A stretch of 64,000 nucleotides of DNA from Ilumatobacteraceae bacterium (lineage in GTDB: Bacteria > Actinomycetota > Acidimicrobiia > Acidimicrobiales > Ilumatobacteraceae), in assembly GCA_013213745.1 (NCBI GenBank), contig JABSQH010000064.1, forward strand, positions 1-64,000, read 5' to 3'. This document shows positions 60,340-64,000 of the stretch, piece after piece. Every line of letters starts with the position of its first letter. Position 1 is the first letter of the stretch. The notes beneath the pieces were generated by a model, which was not told where the DNA came from, did not search any database, and was given only the letters and a program-made list of their open reading frames with translations. The position numbers and the translations under genes were made by a program.

Positions 60340-61476
60340 TCACGGAACGATCAGCTCTAGGACAGCCGATTCAACACCGGGGACGAAGAAGAAGTATCCG
60401 CCCTCGACCGAGTTGCTCGGCGGCCCGATGTTGAGCGTGATGTTTTGCACGCCGCCCTCTTCGACCAAAGCGGTGCACACCTGGATGCGCTCGGTGTCGA
60501 TCGAGTCCGCCCCGATCTCTGTCTCGCCGAGGTCGACCGACAGGCGACGCTTCTCGGACGACTCGTTGCGGAACAGCACGTTGCTTGGGTTCGACCGCGG
60601 CAACGTGAGCGCCGACGACTCGGCTGGCCCGTTGAGACGCTTGGTCAGCTTGCCGTCGTCGTTCAGCGTGATCTCGGCCGCGACGCTGGCCTGGGCGGCC
60701 ACGGTCTGGGCCGCCTTGCTGTCGGCCTCGGTCTTCTCGGGGTCCTCGCACAGGCCCGCGGCAGCTTCGCCCTGAGCGGTCTCGAGCACGTGAATGTCGC
60801 GTTCGCCGTCGAGCCCCGTGACGACACCGCCGGCAACGAGGGCCACACCGGCGACCGACATGGTGCCGACCATCACGCTGCGCTTCACGTTGGGTCGGTA
60901 CGCGAAAAAGAAGGCGGCGGCGAGGATGCACGCGCCGACCACCGAGAACACGATCACCACATTGATCTTCGACAGCCACAACATGATGCGGCTGAACGAG
61001 TAGGCGATCACGCCGATGATCGCCGCGCCCCCGATCGGGTACTCGATCGGGTTGGCGATGCGGCTGCGGACCTCGCTGTTGTGTGCGGTGCTCGACGACG
61101 CCCGCTCGGCCCATGCCTGGGCGGTCCACTCGGCACCGCCGGCGAACATCACGACGATCCCGATGATGAACATCGGCTCGACGGTGACGAGGCCGAGCAC
61201 CATGGCGAATGCACCGATGGCGAACAGCAACGGCCAGGGGCTGGGACCTGGCGCAGGGCGGGAGGCCGGGCACGTGGCCACGGCCGCTTCGTCGTCGACG
61301 AAGATGTTGGCGTCGCGGGTAAACAAGTTGACGCCGGTGACCATGGCCAACGCGACCGAGGCCGAGATCAGGCCGACCGTGCCCATCACTCCGTCTTGGG
61401 TCACGCCGTAGACGATGGTGACGATGATCGAAACGACGGTGGCGCCGACGAGGAATTTGGTGCCTGTGGTGAACAT
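60340..61476 (-). CDS. CtaF-like membrane protein with extra spans and C-terminal extracytoplasmic domain
   Basis: The 378-residue protein begins with a four-helix part resembling actinobacterial oxidase subunit CtaF: helices at about 5-27 and 30-50, then PSPWPLLFAIGAFAMVLGLV and PMFIIGIVVMFAGGAEWTAQ followed by AWAERAS. Two or three more helices (about 147-220) and a beta-rich outer domain (about 223-378) are added, with SNVLFRNESSEKRRLSVDLG of a cupredoxin-like pattern but no histidine ligands (only Cys243 and Cys334). It lies between the ligand-free oxidase genes and ctaC, 8 nt after the former. A structural oxidase role is inferred. Confidence 0.7.
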   Translation of the reverse strand: MFTTGTKFLVGATVVSIIVTIVYGVTQDGVMGTVGLISASVALAMVTGVNLFTRDANIFVDDEAAVATCPASRPAPGPSPWPLLFAIGAFAMVLGLVTVEPMFIIGIVVMFAGGAEWTAQAWAERASSSTAHNSEVRSRIANPIEYPIGGAAIIGVIAYSFSRIMLWLSKINVVIVFSVVGACILAAAFFFAYRPNVKRSVMVGTMSVAGVALVAGGVVTGLDGERDIHVLETAQGEAAAGLCEDPEKTEADSKAAQTVAAQASVAAEITLNDDGKLTKRLNGPAESSALTLPRSNPSNVLFRNESSEKRRLSVDLGETEIGADSIDTERIQVCTALVEEGGVQNITLNIGPPSNSVEGGYFFFVPGVESAVLELIVP

Positions 61477-61484
61477 TCAGCGGC

Positions 61485-62066
61485 TCACTTGGTGACGTAG
61501 ACGACGAACCAGATGCCGGCGTAACAGACGGCAACGGTGTACCAGTAGATGGCGTGACCGGCGAGCAGTTCTCGGTCGTCTTCACGTCCGCCGATGAAGC
61601 GGAACGCAGCGACCATGGTGAACAGCACGCCGATGATCAGCAGCACGACGAACATGCCGGTGATCGCGTAGAACATGGCTTGATACGTGCCGTCGGCGAC
61701 GCCCATGCCCATCTGAAACCAGATGAACGCCTGGGCGTTGATGATCAAGATGCCGAACAGGCCCGTGAGAGAGAGGGCCAACACGGTGTGTGCCCGGTCG
61801 CCGTGCATCGCTGCCCAGTGCGCCCATTGGACCATCACACCGACGCCGACGAAGGCGACGAGCATCACGTTCGAGGGCACCTCGGGGATGGTCACGCCGT
61901 CGGGCACCCAGGTGTCGAAGGCGTCGAGCGACCGGGTGCGCTGGAGCGCCCAGATACCGAGCATGCTGCCGGTGAGCATGATCATCGTGGTCGCCCCGAA
62001 AATCGAGCCGACGAGCAGCTGACGGCGCGGTGCGGGCGCGGGTGCGGCGGGGAGTGCGAGGGTCAT
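61485..62066 (-). CDS. Heme-copper oxidase subunit III homologue (paralogue of ctaE)
   Basis: The 193-residue five-helix protein follows the subunit III fold: LLVGSIFGATTMIMLTGSML, VPSNVMLVAFVGVGVMVQWA, HTVLALSLTGLFGILIINAQ, AMFYAITGMFVVLLIIGVLF and YWYTVAVCYAGIWFVVYVTK. The Glu conserved in helix 1-3 of active oxidases (SECLLFGG in ctaE) is absent here. Its start overlaps the stop of the ligand-free subunit I gene (ATGA), so the two are made together. Confidence 0.8.
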   Translation of the reverse strand: MTLALPAAPAPAPRRQLLVGSIFGATTMIMLTGSMLGIWALQRTRSLDAFDTWVPDGVTIPEVPSNVMLVAFVGVGVMVQWAHWAAMHGDRAHTVLALSLTGLFGILIINAQAFIWFQMGMGVADGTYQAMFYAITGMFVVLLIIGVLFTMVAAFRFIGGREDDRELLAGHAIYWYTVAVCYAGIWFVVYVTK

Positions 62067-63760
62067 GAGTCACCTCCGTCGCCTGTGGCCGATCGTCGTT
62101 CGTCCTTCATGTCGTACATCGGCTCGGCGGACTGGACCATCGGGATGTCGACGAAGTTCTCGTCAGGTGCGGGCGAGGTGGTCGACCACTCGATCGTCTG
62201 CGCGTTCCACGGATCGGGCGAGTCGTTGCCGTCCGGATCGGCCTTCACGAGCATCACCAGTGCAGCGATGAAGATGAGCACCACGGCGAGCATCAGCCCG
62301 TGGCCGACGAGCACGAGGACGTTCCAGATGAGCAGGTCGCTGTTGCTGTAGAAGAGTCCGCCCTCTTGGTCGAGCAGGCCCGCCACGTAGTGCGGGAAGG
62401 AGGCGAGGATGGTCGCCAACACGCCGAGGAGGGCAAGCGGCACCGCGACCGAGACGGGGAAGATACCGCCACGCCACTTGGGCACCCAGTGGGCGATGCC
62501 GCCCATCAGCCCGAGCAGACCGCCGTAGGCGACGTACACGATGACGCCCTCTTCGAAGACCGTGCCCTGCACGCCGAGGTCGTCGAGGGCGTACACGATG
62601 CCGCCGACCATGCCGACGAGGATCATGCCGAAGCCGAAGAACGCAAACAGGAACGAGCTCGTGAGGTAGAAGCCGAAGCCCTCTTCTTCGTCGGGCTTGG
62701 CCAGCACCAAGCCCATCAGGAACACGAGAAGGAGGCCGAGTAGCGGGATGGCGTTGAAGATCACGTACGGCGCAAGGTCTTGGAACTTGTCGCCGAGGTT
62801 GTCGGTGTTGAAGCCGCCACCTTCCCAGGGCAGGTTCTGGATGTTCTGCTGGGTCACCGCGGACAGGGCGGCGACGCCGACGAGCCCGAGCCCGGCGATC
62901 ATGACGCCACGCGCCGGTGTGCGCTTCCCGAACACGACCGGCAGCAGCTCGGCGAACACACCGATCGCGGGGATGGCGAACAGGTACGTGGCCGGCTGGG
63001 TGAGGATCCATCCGGCCCACGTGTAGAAGCCGGCGTTCCCACCGAAGCCCTGGCGCGGATAGCGATGGTCGATGAACAGGTAGGTCAGGGCGCCGACGAG
63101 CACCGGCATGACCACGATCACGCCGAGCGAGAAGATCAACGCCGACCACGAGAAGAATGGGGTGCGCCGCAACGTGATGCCCGGCGCCCGGGTGGTGAGC
63201 ACGCTGGTGGCGATGGCAACGGCCGTGGCGGTGAGACCGACCGCCATCATGGCGATGCTGGCGAAGAACAGCGACACCATGTCTTCGGAGCCACCGAGTG
63301 AGCCACCGTTGTTGGCAAGCGCAATGGCGAAGGCGATGGCCCCGCCGAACCAGATCCAGAACCCGACGACGGCCATGCGCGGGAACGCCAGGGCACGTGC
63401 GCCGAGTTGCAGCGGCACGACGATGACACACAACGCCATCGCCAACGGGAGGAGCGTGCCGAACACCATGCCGACGCGCTGGCCGTCGAGCAACTGCGCC
63501 AGCACGCCTTCGTCGAGCACGACGGAGTCGCCGTCGGTGCGCTCGACCGCCAGCAGAATGTTGATCACGATCGTGGCGAGGACCGTGAGGAAGGCCGCAC
63601 CGAGGTAGGTGCGACCGATGCGCTTGTGATCGGCGGAGATCAACCAGTGCGCCACCGGTGACGAGAGCAAGATCTCGCCCGCTTCATAGGGCTGATCGCT
63701 CGTCGTGTCGGCGGCGGTGTCGTCGGTGACCGTTTCCGCTCGGGTGTCGATGGTCGTCAT
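62063..63760 (-). CDS. Heme-copper oxidase subunit I homologue lacking all metal ligands
   Basis: The 565-residue, roughly 12-helix protein aligns along its length with subunit I: ISADHKRIGRTYLGAAFL, VVPLQLGARALAFPRMAVVG, TTRAPGITLRRTPFFSWSAL, GGLLGLMGGIAHWVPKWRG and the C-terminal DPWNAQTIEWSTTSPAP. Yet every heme and copper ligand is gone: the helix 2 His is Gln94, the CuB His is Gln255 (TQPATY, Tyr kept), the His-His pair is Gln304-Gln305, and the helix 10 H-x-H is Val406-x-Val408. The D-channel Glu and the propionate-binding Arg pair are also missing. It cannot be an ordinary oxidase; a structural or regulatory partner is inferred. Confidence 0.88.
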   Translation of the reverse strand: MTTIDTRAETVTDDTAADTTSDQPYEAGEILLSSPVAHWLISADHKRIGRTYLGAAFLTVLATIVINILLAVERTDGDSVVLDEGVLAQLLDGQRVGMVFGTLLPLAMALCVIVVPLQLGARALAFPRMAVVGFWIWFGGAIAFAIALANNGGSLGGSEDMVSLFFASIAMMAVGLTATAVAIATSVLTTRAPGITLRRTPFFSWSALIFSLGVIVVMPVLVGALTYLFIDHRYPRQGFGGNAGFYTWAGWILTQPATYLFAIPAIGVFAELLPVVFGKRTPARGVMIAGLGLVGVAALSAVTQQNIQNLPWEGGGFNTDNLGDKFQDLAPYVIFNAIPLLGLLLVFLMGLVLAKPDEEEGFGFYLTSSFLFAFFGFGMILVGMVGGIVYALDDLGVQGTVFEEGVIVYVAYGGLLGLMGGIAHWVPKWRGGIFPVSVAVPLALLGVLATILASFPHYVAGLLDQEGGLFYSNSDLLIWNVLVLVGHGLMLAVVLIFIAALVMLVKADPDGNDSPDPWNAQTIEWSTTSPAPDENFVDIPMVQSAEPMYDMKDERRSATGDGGDS

Positions 63761-63894
63761 GTGTGGTGCGAACTCGCTTCAGTAGACCCGCCGGCACGCG
63801 AACGGGCGCCCGACGACGGCCGAGACACTACCCGCCGACCCCCCACGGAGCCGAAACCTCGTGCGCTTGAGAATTCGCGTCTCCACCGCCCGCT

Positions 63895-63933
63895 GAAAAA
63901 CCGGGGATTCCGTGCGCTTTGCGCATGTTTCGG
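63895..63933. repeat. Palindromic repeat, family A copy 2 (right arm lost)
   Basis: GAAAAACCGGGGATTCCGTG followed by CGCTTTGCGCATGTTTCGGCG matches the reverse complement of the 31517-31565 element at most positions, including ACCGGGGATTCCGTGCG. The outer right arm CCGGTATTTC is absent. The stretch 63761-63894 next to it holds no gene and presumably the promoter of the ligand-free oxidase genes. Confidence 0.7.
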
Positions 63934-63966
63934 CGCACAGAACGGTCTCCTCGCGTCTGCTCCTCC

Positions 63967-64000
63967 GAAATACCGGGGACTCCGGGCGAAATACGCACGT
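63967..64000. repeat. Palindromic repeat, family A copy 3 (cut by window edge)
   Basis: GAAATACCGGGGACTCCGGG followed by CGAAATACGCACGT repeats the left half and inner stem of the family A element 72 bases after copy 2. The window ends inside it. Confidence 0.7.

Noticed and set aside
62063-63760. Calling the second subunit I gene an ordinary cytochrome c oxidase subunit I
   Set aside because: None of the six histidine ligands, nor the Glu of the D-channel, can be found at the aligned positions.

Overview
The window is a high-GC (roughly two thirds G+C) actinobacterial chromosome segment, most likely from the class Acidimicrobiia and close to Ilumatobacter. The genus is inferred from the gene set and codon use, not from a marker gene. 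Supporting signs are two WhiB proteins, the mycothiol enzyme MshA, an RsiG-like anti-sigma factor, GlnR with two types of glutamine synthetase, an actinobacterial cytochrome oxidase gene set, and frequent GTG starts lying 6-7 nt downstream of a -10 hexamer (leaderless mRNAs). No rRNA, tRNA, CRISPR array, prophage or insertion sequence was seen.

Layout. 1-9700: partial redox repressor rex with a near-consensus operator, an acyl-CoA ligase, a SAM hydroxide adenosyltransferase, proC, a YbjN-like protein, mshA, an RsiG-like protein overlapping a MoaD-like protein, membrane proteins and a lipoprotein cyclophilin. 9727-15834: a complete seven-gene Mrp-type cation/proton antiporter operon (mnhA-G). 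15955-21600: 3-hydroxyacyl-CoA dehydrogenase, a WhiB protein, selB/selA, small proteins, a broken DUF2817 gene and dut. 21763-28195: two-gene NUDIX/YibE-F block, NAD synthetase and a large secreted Ntn-hydrolase acylase. 28196-31507: nitrogen island glnII - terminator - glnA - glnR. 31584-37276: lipoproteins, 8-oxoguanine deaminase-like enzyme, RidA and an OmpA/fasciclin hybrid. 37287-39625: iron-sulfur module erpA - SufR-like repressor - mrp with facing leaderless promoters. 39727-44319: NUDIX, CoA-transferase, an orphan AzlD, DUF6356, an AsnC-type regulator and a badly frameshifted regulator remnant. 44355-46835: ccdA and a TlpA-like thioredoxin, then a WhiB7-like gene behind an attenuator leader (73-codon upstream ORF plus intrinsic terminator). 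46976-53627: glycosyltransferase, CopC-like protein, quinone oxidoreductase, orn, a two-component system and pdxH. 53624-63760: serS and a long cytochrome oxidase block.

The most striking item is at the right end. The oxidase block holds a canonical aa3-type oxidase (ctaC, ctaD, ctaE, subunit IV, ctaG). Upstream of it lies a second set: a subunit I homologue that keeps the fold signatures but has lost all six metal-ligand histidines (most replaced by Gln or Val), a partner subunit III homologue, and a CtaF-like membrane protein with an added extracytoplasmic domain. This looks like a ligand-free oxidase-like subcomplex kept next to the active enzyme.

Other notable items are the whiB7-type attenuator, in which a segment of the upstream ORF can pair with the terminator's 5-prime arm; an RsiG-like protein with two slightly degenerate c-di-GMP motifs; and several families of long intergenic inverted repeats, one of which occurs three times in the window.
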